Below, piece after piece: positions 46,694-56,230 of a DNA stretch of 64,000 bases. Numbering within the stretch: position 1 is the stretch's first letter; each line of letters begins with the position of its first letter. The translations under genes were made by a program, and so were the position numbers. Source of the DNA: Pleurostoma richardsiae (lineage: Eukaryota; Ascomycota; Sordariomycetes; Calosphaeriales; Pleurostomataceae); the NCBI GenBank assembly GCA_030052745.1, contig JANBVO010000004.1, positions 682,001 to 746,000 on the forward strand, given 5' to 3'. The notes under the pieces were generated by a model, which ran no database searches, had not been told where the DNA came from, and saw only the letters and a list, made by a program, of their open reading frames with translations.

Positions 46694-47470
46694 ATGAGTG
46701 AACTCTTCCCAATCCTCCAGAACTGGCAGCTCCTTCAGGGTTCGACGCCACTCCCAGCGGCAGGCCTCCCTCGCGTATCGCCATTCGGGCCCATACAACG
46801 CCCTACGCATCCCAACTCCGTCGAGGCATCATCTTCACTGGCAAACGAAGCTAATGAAGTTGCCATCCCCCTTGATATGCCTGTCCCATCCCACTTTCCT
46901 TTGAATACAGCTGAGATCCCTTCCAGGGACAGGGTCCTAGAGGTGCTCAGGTGCTTGCACCGCGGGTCTTGGAACTTGAATATCTTAAGCAGCATGGAAG
47001 TGCGAGCCGGCTGGAGGGAGATGCTCCCCACGCGTGCTCTTACTCTCAGGGAATTTTTTTATCCTGGAAATTTCGGCCCTCCGGCAAACGTGATGGCACT
47101 CCAGCATGGAGACTTCCAAGGAGACATATACACCGACATCGTCCTCTTCAAATTGGACATGCTGGCAGACTACCACCTACAGATGCTATACGGGCTTCCA
47201 TACGGCATGCTCCGGCGTCTAGTCGTTGGACTGGGACGGACTGACTTTGTCACCCGCCTGGAGGACTATGCGACGCTCCAGCTAAGGCCTAATGAGGTTG
47301 CCGATATGCATACCCTGCAGTTTTGGATGGTCATGTTCAGGACCACATGGGAAAACCACATAAGCGGTGTGCCGCGATCCCAGATCATGAGCGGTCTCAG
47401 GGAACTGAGCTGGGAGGAACTGACCGGCGCGCTTGATAGAGAGATGGAAGAACAGGACGCGGACCAGTAA
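46694..47470 (+). CDS. Hypothetical protein, 258 residues
   Basis: Single continuous frame with a good ATG, 258 residues, and no recognised family. The N-terminus is Pro-rich; residues about 75-240 look helical and globular (RDRVLEVLRCLHRGSWNLNI, VLFKLDMLADYHLQMLYGLP, FVTRLEDYATLQLRPNEV, LQFWMVMFRTTWENHIS), and the C-terminus is acidic (EMEEQDADQ). No signal peptide or membrane segment is seen. A second frame (47433-47657) overlaps and continues past the stop, so a frameshift or an alternative end cannot be excluded. It may be a lineage-restricted gene. There is no clue to function. Confidence 0.55.
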   Translation: MSELFPILQNWQLLQGSTPLPAAGLPRVSPFGPIQRPTHPNSVEASSSLANEANEVAIPLDMPVPSHFPLNTAEIPSRDRVLEVLRCLHRGSWNLNILSSMEVRAGWREMLPTRALTLREFFYPGNFGPPANVMALQHGDFQGDIYTDIVLFKLDMLADYHLQMLYGLPYGMLRRLVVGLGRTDFVTRLEDYATLQLRPNEVADMHTLQFWMVMFRTTWENHISGVPRSQIMSGLRELSWEELTGALDREMEEQDADQ

Positions 47471-48121
47471 CTCCGAAGAAGATCGGGAAGATGCAGCACC
47501 TCGGATGGTTGCCTCATTTGCAGGAGCCATGGCGCTTGGTGTCTCGCGCGGAAGAGCTACATGCCAGGATATTATGAGAGCAGAAAGGTTGACTGAGATT
47601 GCGACACTTGAGGCTTCTCTTCCAGTTGTACGGTACAAACTGGCTTTGTTTGAGTAAACATCTCATCTAGATATACACGAGGTGGACGCGATGATTGTCT
47701 GTCAGCGAACATGCGAGGCATAGAAGATCAAAGGACAGCAGAGTAGCATGTCTAAGTCTCTGGCTGCGATTGTGATCGTTCGCCGCAATGTTTGTTGTAA
47801 TTCTAGAACAGTGGAATAACAAGTCTCAATCAAGTGCGGCTGATACGGTCTGAGGAATGGCTGACGGGTCTCCGAAACGATGGGTACCTACCTAGTAACC
47901 TAGGGCGGTTGCCGGGCAACTGCCCCTCCACCATTCTGACCCGGGTGTAAATAAGATCCCAGCAACCCCAGCATCACAAAACTCCAGCATCTCCCAGTCC
48001 CACTCTCGCCGAAGGTAAGTTTGCAGCAGAAATCAAGGTGTAACAACATCGCATAGGTTTGCAATTGTTGGATCACCGGTGACCTTCGTTTTCCTCATCT
48101 ATCATCGTCTACAACACAACT
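47471..48121. other. Intergenic region upstream of the Aurora kinase gene
   Basis: Contains an imperfect GTACC/TAGG cluster at 47882-47905, a TAAATAAG element near 47948, and a possible leader donor GTAAGT at 48015. No gene beyond the short frame at 47433-47657. Confidence 0.45.
47882..47905. repeat. Imperfect TACCTAGG palindrome cluster
   Basis: GGGTACCTACCTAGTAACCT followed by AGGG: a degenerate member of the motif family seen at 6841, 42625 and 53913. Confidence 0.45.
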
Positions 48122-49430
48122 ATGGCAACTCGGACGCTGGAAGCCCGTTTTGAGCGCATGTCGGTTAACGACGAGAATGATCCCGGCGATGGCACCAGGC
48201 TATACCAGAAGGCCAAGGTAAGATTATACTACCAATTCCCAAGACTACTGTCATGACCTGACACGGAGGATCTATAGGGCGCTGCTACCGTCACGACGAC
48301 ACAGCTCTCCCATAGCTCAAGCCGACCGAATCTGTTCAAGGTCGCCCTGCAATCCCAGAACAAAAACACCGTCGCAACGGTGACTCTACCCTCTCAAGCA
48401 GCACAATGGAAGGACCAGGCTCAGACAAACAACACCTCCTCGCCGGGGCGAAAAGACAGATCCGCACGCAGCTCCGACGAGCTCGCCGCCGAGCGGCGGT
48501 CCGTCGCACTGGTCGAGCAGCCGATGATGCCGAAGACGTTCCACCTGGGCATGTTCGAGATAGGCCGGCCCATGGGCAAGGGCAAGTTTGGGCGGGTGTA
48601 CCTGGCGCGGGAGCGAAGCAGCGGCTTCATCTGTGCGCTCAAGGTCATGTACAAGTCGGAGCTGCAGCACGGCTCTGGGATGGAGAAGCAGGTGCGGCGC
48701 GAGGTGGAGATCCAGAGCAACCTGCGGCACCCCAACATCATCAAGCTGTACGGGCACTTCCACGACAGCAAGCGCATCTTCCTGATCCTCGAGTTCGCCG
48801 GCAAGGGCGAGCTGTACAAGCACCTGCGCCGCGAGAACCGCTTCCCCGAGTGGAGGGCCGCGCAGTACATCGCCCAGATGGTCTCGGCGCTGCGCTACCT
48901 GCACCGCAAGCACATCATCCACCGCGACATCAAGCCCGAGAACATCCTCATGGGCATCCACGGCGAGATCAAGATCTCCGACTTCGGCTGGAGCGTCCAC
49001 GCCCCCAACCACCGCAGGGCCACCCTCTGCGGCACGCTCGACTACCTGCCGCCCGAGATGATCAAGTCAGGCAGCAAGGACAACTCGTACGACGAGAAGG
49101 TCGACCTCTGGAGCCTGGGCGTCCTGACCTACGAGTTCCTCGTCGGTGAAGCGCCGTTCGAGGACACGCCGGTCATGACGCAGCGGCGGATTGCAAGGGC
49201 AGATATGACCATCCCTTCGTTCGTAAGCCCTGAGGCTAGAGACCTCATTAAGAGGGTAAGAACAGAACCAAACCTAGTCTGCTTTCGATGAATACTGACA
49301 GTTGATACAGCTTTTGGTGCTGGATCCCGAGAAGAGACTACCCCTCGAGGAGGTCCAGCAACACCCGTGGATCGTGAAGCATTGCATAAAGGGCGAGCGA
49401 GCAACAAACCGGGAAAAGCTGGGCAAGTGA
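48122..49430 (+). CDS. Aurora-type mitotic serine/threonine kinase (Ipl1/Ark1)
   Basis: Exons 48122-48217, 48278-49255 and 49311-49430 give 397 residues. Introns are GTAAGA...TATAG and GTAAGA...TACAG with CTGAC branch sites. The short N-terminus is disordered. The kinase domain (about 125-385) has GKGKFG (glycine loop, 132-137), [11 protein letters not shown] with the ATP lysine at 154, Glu176, [10 protein letters not shown] (247-256), DFGWSVHAP (267-275), and [17 protein letters not shown] with the activation-loop Thr281. DFGWSVHAP and the [15 protein letters not shown] loop are Aurora signatures. As the sole Aurora of fungi it is expected in the chromosomal passenger complex with INCENP, Survivin and Borealin, correcting kinetochore attachments and controlling cytokinesis. 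It is convergent with ATP23. Confidence 0.96.
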
Positions 49431-49663
49431 CGAATCATGATTCATGAGCGTGCTTTGACTGTAGTATTAAATTGGCGTTCTGCGGGGGTCGGGGGAACGG
49501 GAAGGTCGGGTGCTGAAGAAGCTATCACTGCATGGGCATTCAGGGTTTTGCTGCGCTTCAATCTATTGTCTCACTTATCGATAACAACAACCGCTGGCTG
49601 AGATGCTTCTCGTGGTAATAGTACAGTACAGGTTCTACAGGGAGTCATCTAGGTATCATGGTA

Positions 49664-50592
49664 TCATCTGTAGACCTCGTCAAAGGGCCGCGTGTCGGCA
49701 AAGCACGAATCCCACACCTCGTTGACCACCTTGACCGCCTGGACGTCGTTCTTACACCACGGCCGCGCCATGACTGACTGGACAGCCCGCGAACGGACGC
49801 AATTCTGGAATTGCTGCGTCAGCGTCCAGTGGCCTCTCGTTACCGCCTCTCTCGACCACCGGCACTCTCCACTCAGCATCGACGCTCGGATCTGGTATAC
49901 AAGGTCAGTTAATCGACCTCTAGACATTGCGCTACTTGGAGGCTCACCTCAGTACACGCCGCCTGCCTCAGGTCCTTCTCCCCCGTGAAGTCCACCTTCC
50001 ACCTCAGGTGGTCGTACGCGTGCACCATCTCGTGCGCCAGCGTGTCCTCGAGGTGGCTCCGGTTCCGCATCTCGTTCGCGCACAGCAGGATGCCGTGGCG
50101 CGGGCTGAACCCGCCGCCCTGGCGGTGCACCTGGCCGTCCTCGGTCAGCCGGGCCGGGCAGCGGCGGCAGATGACGTTCGAGGCGTCGAGCCGGCCGTTG
50201 AGGTCGGCGACCCGGTCCGACAGGAAGCGCACCACGGGGCTGTACTGGAACAGCCAGTCGCGGTGGCGCTCGCACCGCTCGCAGTCGCGCTTCTCGTGCG
50301 CTCGGTACCGGTCCTCGCGGTAGTGGAACATGCCCTCGGGCGTCACCTGCCCGGCCAGGATCTTGAAGTAGTTGACCCACCACTGCGTCTGGGGGTCGAA
50401 GCCTGTCCGCGCGGGGTCGTTCTCGAGTGTTCGCGGGAGGGCCGGGGAGGCTGACGCTTCTGATGACGTCGCTGGCGCGGCGGGTGTGGGTGTGGATGTG
50501 GGCGGAGCGGATGTGGGAGCAGGAGCAGGAGCAGCAGCGCTTCTCGAGGACGAGCTGGAGGTTGCAGCCGAGTCTGAAGGTGAGGCTACCAT
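49664..50592 (-). CDS. ATP23: Mitochondrial inner-membrane protease ATP23
   Basis: Minus-strand exons 50592-49948 and 49891-49664 (GTGAGC...TACCAG intron of 56 nt with CTGAC branch) give 290 residues. The N-terminal 55 residues are low-complexity Ala/Ser/Pro. The conserved part begins at about residue 66, with paired cysteines (CERCERH at 104-110 and CRRC at 142-145) and the zinc-metalloprotease motif HEMVH (187-191) in [17 protein letters not shown]. The last exon carries [19 protein letters not shown], the conserved C-terminus. Atp23 cleaves the leader of the ATP synthase subunit Atp6 and helps assemble Fo in the intermembrane space. The two pairs of cysteines form disulfides in the yeast protein. 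It is divergent from PRO1 by about 640 bp and convergent with the Aurora gene. Confidence 0.94.
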
Positions 50593-51234
50593 GGCGTCGG
50601 GAGGGTGTGGTCGGGCTCGAAGCCAACCGAATAGAGAAATTGTTATTATCGCTTGGTGTTCGCCTCGTTTTGCAGATCGAGATCGGCCGTGATCGTTTGG
50701 TTATTTTGTCGGATTGGGAATCGGTATCGCCAGCGCGGTCTGCTGTCGATGGAAATCTCTATGCTGGGAACGGTCGGAGTCGATCCCCGTGGCTGGATTC
50801 CGTCGCCCTGTGCATGCAATGCCGGGAAAGAATCCCTGCCGGGCGGGCTTGGCAGATTCCCGGGCGGTGAGGAAGCCTTGGCTGCAGAAAACCGGGGACT
50901 TTCTGCCGCTACCGATGTCGGTGACGGGGCCGGCCCGTGAGCTTAAAGGTTTTGGCACTGCGCACTTGAGTACTCCGTACATACACCACGGCTCCACCGA
51001 AGAATCACACGTCTTGTTCATGTTAGAGCCAGGCGGTCTGGCGGGACGAGCAAGTGGTGACATAGCCCACTATGGAGCATGAGGGGAGTGCAATCTGTAA
51101 GACGAACCTCGTTAATCTCTTCTCTTTTCTTACACCTATGCGGCTGTTTGGCGGAGAATGCTTCTGGTTGCCTCACGCTCTCCTGTTCTCATGAGTTTTT
51201 CTATATGCTAATTGTGATTGGTACGTTCTCAGCC
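50593..51234. promoter_or_regulatory. Divergent ATP23/PRO1 promoter region
   Basis: About 640 bp between divergent starts, containing TACTCCGTAC at 50971-50980. A possible PRO1 leader intron runs from GTAAGA at 51097 to CTCAG at 51232, with a TGCTAAT branch. Confidence 0.45.
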
Positions 51235-52807
51235 ATGAGAGGGCACAAGTCGCTGGGCGTGGTCATAAAGCTTGGTAAGTAAAAACCCTCCGTGTAAGTC
51301 ATGTATTAGTGATCTGACACGGGTGAGCAGGGACCAGTTCCATCGTGGATGAGAAGACACATGAGCCACTGCTGTCGATCCTCACATCTATTGTCGAGAC
51401 TGCGGTGAAGTTGCGGAAAGATGGTCATCGCGTTGTCATCGTCTCTTCAGGGGCCATTGGTGTCGGCCTCCGTCGTATGGACAAGGAGAAGAGACCGAAG
51501 CATGTTTCCCAGTTGCAAGTCTGTCGTCTCACTCCATTAGAGGAAGAATGAGCCTGGGCACTAACTTCCTCGCAGGCATTGGCAGCAATTGGGCAGTGCC
51601 GGTTGATGAGTCTCTGGGATAGCCTGTTCAACCACTTGCGGCAACCAATTGCCCAGATCCTTCTGACGAGAAGCGACATAGCAGATGTGAGTCCCTGCCG
51701 CGGCAACTCAGGCTCTCTACTGTAGGCCGGCCCATGCTGAGATAACCTGCCTTGCAGCGAACACGATATCTGAACGCTCAAAACACGTTTAATGAGCTAT
51801 TAGAAATGGGTGTCATCCCCATTGTGAACGAAAACGATACGCTTGCCGTGTCTGAAATCAAGTTTGGCGACAATGACACGCTGTCAGCGATCACGGCCGC
51901 TATGGTCCATGCCGATCTTCTATTCCTCATGACGGATGTGGACTGTCTCTATGACAAAAATCCAAGAACTCATCCTGACGCGCAGCCCATAGAAGTGGTA
52001 GAAGACATTGGCGCGCTCCATGCCGATGGTAAGTGGCTATTACAGTCGCTTGGTCTCAACCGTTCCTAACGTCTCCTAGTGTCTTCGGCTGGTTCTTCCT
52101 TGGGCACAGGAGGGATGTCCACTAAGATTGTAGCTGCCCGTCTAGCCACGTCTGCAGGCGTCACAACAGTCATCACGCGATCTTCGAGACCTGGAAATAT
52201 CGGGGAAATCGTCCAGCACATACAAGCTAGCAAGTCACCAGCGTCGCTGCAAACCCAAGCGAACATGGAAGACCGGTCGGAAAATGTCTTGCCGCGGTCC
52301 TTGAGCACGGCCAGTCTTGATCTCGATCGGAGAACTCCGCTACATACGCGCTTCTTACCGTCGCCAAATCCTGTCAGAGACAGGACTTTCTGGATCCTGC
52401 ATGGCCTCAAGCCCCACGGCACCGTCTACATCGACAGTGGAGCACACAAGGCGCTCATGAATAAGGCTGGCCTTCTTCCTGTCGGTGTAGTGGATGTCGA
52501 GGGCTCTTTTGCCCAGCAGGAGTCCGTACGGATAGTTGCGGTGGAACGACCCCTCGACGGAAGGCCATTTGATCGACACGGGGTGGACGTGGGGAGGGCC
52601 TTGGTCAACTACTCCTCTACTGAGATTGCTAGAATCAAAGGACATCAGAGCAAGGAGGTAAAAGACTTGTTAGGTTACGCGGACAGCGAATACGTCGCGG
52701 AACGGGAGAACATCAGCTTCTTCAGAAGGGAAAGCAGGCCGCAGACCCCTATTCGGGACCTCGAACCACTCGTCCATGGCATTACGGAGTACGAGTCACA
52801 TGCCTAA
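51235..52807 (+). CDS. PRO1: Glutamate 5-kinase (proline synthesis)
   Basis: Exons 51235-51274, 51331-51518, 51576-51686, 51758-52028 and 52080-52807 give 445 residues. All four introns are 51-71 nt with standard sites. The N-terminal amino-acid kinase domain has [59 protein letters not shown] and GTGGMSTK; the C-terminal PUA domain covers about residues 305-400 ([20 protein letters not shown] then [10 protein letters not shown]). A variable loop precedes the PUA domain. The enzyme phosphorylates glutamate with ATP, the first and usually feedback-inhibited step to proline, in the cytosol. [10 protein letters not shown] is taken as the start because the upstream frame probably belongs to a leader intron. 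It is convergent with NIP7. Confidence 0.95.
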
Positions 52808-53085
52808 GGTAAAGGTTTGCTATTTGTTCGGCGTTCGGCGGTCGGTGGTTGGATGGCGGCGTGCCTGCTCGGCGGTTCACAAAAAGCGCAAGTGTAAATC
52901 CACTGTAGATAGATCTTGATTGTGGTATCTTCTAGGCCTGACCTTTTTGAGGCTTATCTCCAAAATAAAGCGTCCATGACTCCGAAACACCGATATCATG
53001 CTTTTCCATAGCGCACCGAACCAGGTCTTCCTAATTTCCCCGGTCATTCATGCCACCGATTAGCTGCCTCCACTTCCACCTCCTA

Positions 53086-53697
53086 CTAGCCTGCGAAAAG
53101 CGTGTCCTCGTCGCGCAGGTACTCTCCGCAGTCAGCCTGCCGGAAGCAGACAATACCCGTCGGGTCCAGCCTGCGCGCCTCAGTCGTGCTCCTCGCCGTG
53201 ACGCCGAACCCGAGCGGGGTGTCGTTCATGCTCTGTATGATGACGCCCTGGTGCTCCGGGCAGTCCTCCGACGTCCGCCCGATGTGGGCCTTGACGATGT
53301 TGTTGCCGTAGAGGAAGGGCAGCTCTCCATTGGGCTTAACCCAGATCTTGTAGCGCGCGTGCTCGGCGAGGATCGATAGGGCGCCAATCTGGAGTCTGAA
53401 CTTGCCGGACTTGGTGAACTTGCCTGCGGCACCGGTCAGCCATGCGTCCAGACAGGGCGGGACAGGTGTGTTCGACAAACCTATGCAAGTGCCCAGCGAC
53501 AAAAGGCGGTCCCTTGCCACGGCGGTAGCGAGGTTCGCCATGCTGAGGCGCACGAGGTACACGCGATCGCGGATCATCCTGAAGACGTAGCGGTCGCCGT
53601 CGGGGAGCGGGGCGACGATGTTCTTCAGCGATGAGCCCGTGTATGAGGCTAGCTTGGCCATCATGGTCTTCATTTCTTTCTCGTCGAGGCTTCTCAT
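53086..53697 (-). CDS. NIP7: 60S ribosome biogenesis protein NIP7
   Basis: Minus-strand exons 53697-53481 and 53423-53086 give 184 residues. The 57-nt intron (GTTTGT...CCGCAG) is a multiple of three and has no stop, so the frame is open through it, but removal restores LGTCIGKFTKSGKFRLQI, matching NIP7 exactly in spacing. Other family parts are MRSLDEKEMKTMMAKLASY, FLYGNNIVKAHIGR, DTPLGFGVTARST and QADCGEYLRDEDTL. The C-terminal half is a PUA domain that binds RNA. NIP7 is a nucleolar pre-60S factor needed for 27S pre-rRNA processing; it interacts with Nop8/Nsa and FTSJ3-type partners in other species. It is convergent with PRO1. Confidence 0.95.
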   Translation of the reverse strand: MRSLDEKEMKTMMAKLASYTGSSLKNIVAPLPDGDRYVFRMIRDRVYLVRLSMANLATAVARDRLLSLGTCIGLSNTPVPPCLDAWLTGAAGKFTKSGKFRLQIGALSILAEHARYKIWVKPNGELPFLYGNNIVKAHIGRTSEDCPEHQGVIIQSMNDTPLGFGVTARSTTEARRLDPTGIVCFRQADCGEYLRDEDTLFAG

Positions 53698-53909
53698 CTT
53701 GGAGGTGGATCGGTGCTGGAACCAGCAGCGTCTCTGTATCCCAAAAATGAATGAACAGAGAACTGTTCACAGTTCACAGGCAGAGAATACCCCGACAGCA
53801 GTAACCAGAAAATGAAAATTTCCAGATAAGTGATAAGGTCGGACGCTAGACCCCACATAGCTGATGGTTCCTTATGTAAGCGCTCAGTCGAGGCTCTACA
53901 CAGTACCGA

Positions 53910-53930
53910 AGGTACCTAGGTAGGTAACCC
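53910..53930. repeat. TACCTAGGTA palindrome
   Basis: Perfect TACCTAGGTA at 53913-53922 within AGGTACCTAGGTAGGTAACC; third perfect copy in the window, upstream of NIP7 (216 bp before its ATG). Confidence 0.6.
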
Positions 53931-55914
53931 AACCTGTGACGTCTTTCCCTTTCGGGTTGTGACCCCACTTTTAGCCGCACCCTCGTTATCAGCTTATCAT
54001 ATCTGCCCGAAGGAAGGACTACTGTACAATATGACAGGAGTTAACTACCTATGCTGGCCGCATGGGCGGATCTCTCTTCAGGATTCTTCAGTGCCGACAT
54101 ACCAGCCTTGAAGAGGGGCCTGCTCGTAAGGGCGTGGTGTGCCTTACCCATACAGCCATCATGGGGGAGAAGGAAAGTCAACATCTAAGAGTCCGAGGCG
54201 AATCATCATTCAAAGCGCAGATGTTGGCCGAGCCAAGCAACAGAAGACAGAAAACAGCATTGGCGGAGGCCACAAGCAGACATTGGCGCACGAGCACATC
54301 TAGAACACTTTCGCTCCGATAGTGACGCTTGGCCTAATATCTCGACAAGCTCAAGGACCCTGATGGTCGGTAGGCGGTCCAGATCAAGGCTAGACTCGAG
54401 TCAAGGATCCGAGGTACTGGAAGCCTTCGAAGTGTCGTGGTCGTTTCATGCCTCCTTGGCCCGAACACGTCACCTAAGACTGCTCAAGGAAGATCCTGGC
54501 TTGGCCGGCTGAAGCGTCTCAAGACAGACGTGCACCCGTAACCGAAGGACAGCGGACGGATAGCACGGAGAGTCCAAGTGGACTGTATCTTCAGACAACG
54601 CCTCGAAGGACCCCCGATTCAGTTTGGCCTCCTGGCTTGGGTCCATGAACGTCGGCCCTAGGCAATATCGCTTGACCTAGTCGCGCTGAGATATTGAAGA
54701 GCCGATGCGGCGTACGGGGCACTTTTAGAGACCAGAGCCTCCGGTAACGCCAAGACAGATGGATCGTCTCTCCTATCCACCTAGGTGCGGAGTATTACCG
54801 CGATTAGTACTAGCATCGAGATGCCATTCACGTCACCTACCATGCCTTTACCAGTTCCTGGGTAAACACAGGGATGGGCACGTGGTAACGACTGAACTCG
54901 TAGTTGTTGTCTCCGTACGCGTCGACTTTCTTGTTGCGCTCGGATTCCCTCTCGATAGAGCGGCCGACGCCCTGCCGACTCCCGAGTGCTTGCGTTATCA
55001 ACACAATCGTGATGCCGTGGGGACCACGATATGAGATATCAGTAGTTCCGTACAGCAACGCACGCTCCACCCAAAGATAACCTTCTCTGCCGACATGCCG
55101 CGAAATGCTTGATTTCCCCCTGAACTAACTGACACTCCAGTATCTCAGGGGGTTCATGCGTACATTCATAGTAGGTTTGCCGACCATATCCCCGAGGAGC
55201 TGCCGGAAGCGTTGCCGGATCCGCGTCTTCTCTAAAGATAAGGAGCCAGCCGGCAGTGGACGCGATGTCGAGACCGGTGCATCCAACGGCGCCCATAAAA
55301 ATACCGCACGACCGCCGTTGCTGCGTGAGAGTAACGATTTACTCTGGAGACCTTCGAGATACTGAGTTTTTCTTTCCCCTGACTGTTGCCCTGGGGTTGA
55401 GTTTTCAGGAGGCTCACCTTTTCGGAAGGTCGTCTGCCCTGTCGCAGGTGTGTCCGGGCTGGTTGCGCCGCCTGCCCGATTGCTGTAGCGCGCATGGTTG
55501 GCCTAAGTGCCAGAAGGGCAGGACGAAACGAGAAAAAAAGGGGGGCCGTTTAGGGGAATGAGCTGACAGCTGAACTCTAGCGCCCTCACCTTCACACGCG
55601 GATATTCAACTGCAATCGTGGCGTCGAATAGTCCAACTCGCCCTCCATGGGCCACCGTTGTCTGCTGTCTCATCATGCGAACGAAGCGGCAGGGGTTGCC
55701 CGTTCCACGTGGTTATCCCTGGTGCAGCGGAAAAGTCCTCCATCGCGGAACCCTGATCTGCCGGTTAGCTTGTATATATGTGGAAGTCCACGGCCGACGC
55801 CATCGCTCCCCCCACGCACAAAAAGGGAAATCCCCCGGGTTCCTAACTACAAAACCAGGCCAAGAGATAACGCGGTGGAGACCATGATCAACCGCGGTTC
55901 ACAGAGATCTCCAG

Positions 55915-55942
55915 CACTGCTGCTGCTGCTACTGCTGCTGCC
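55915..55942 (+). repeat. CTG trinucleotide repeat
   Basis: CTGCTGCTGCTGCTACTGCT followed by GCTGCC, about eight units with one interruption, in non-coding DNA. Confidence 0.8.
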
Positions 55943-56230
55943 TCGCATTGACCCCGGGAGCCTCTCTTGTTTGTTAGCATCCATTGGCCGATACGGAATA
56001 CGGAGGATGATACGGCGCGGTGCCCTGGAGACATAAAGGGGAGGGGGTGCATCATGTACAGTGGTCCTGCGCATTCTTGTGAAGATGTGACAGCTCGGCA
56101 ACCTTACCGTTAATTCCCCTGCTGGGCCACCTTCAACAGGGCTGCTCGATTCCCCGTTGATAGACAATTCCCACTTTATTGATCGAGCCTCTCCACCAGT
56201 TCCAAGCCGCTGCTTGGCTCTCAACCAGCC

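Larger units (their letters stand above)
53698..56230. other. Gene-poor region of about 2.5 kb
   Basis: No gene is supported. It contains the palindrome cluster at 53910-53930 and a CTG-type microsatellite near 55917. Open frames such as 54062-54322 and 55256-55561 show no motif or coherent splicing. Confidence 0.5.

Noticed and set aside
48386-49149. Overlapping frames on both strands at the Aurora kinase locus
   Set aside because: They arise from the kinase gene's high GC; only the spliced plus-strand frame has kinase motifs.
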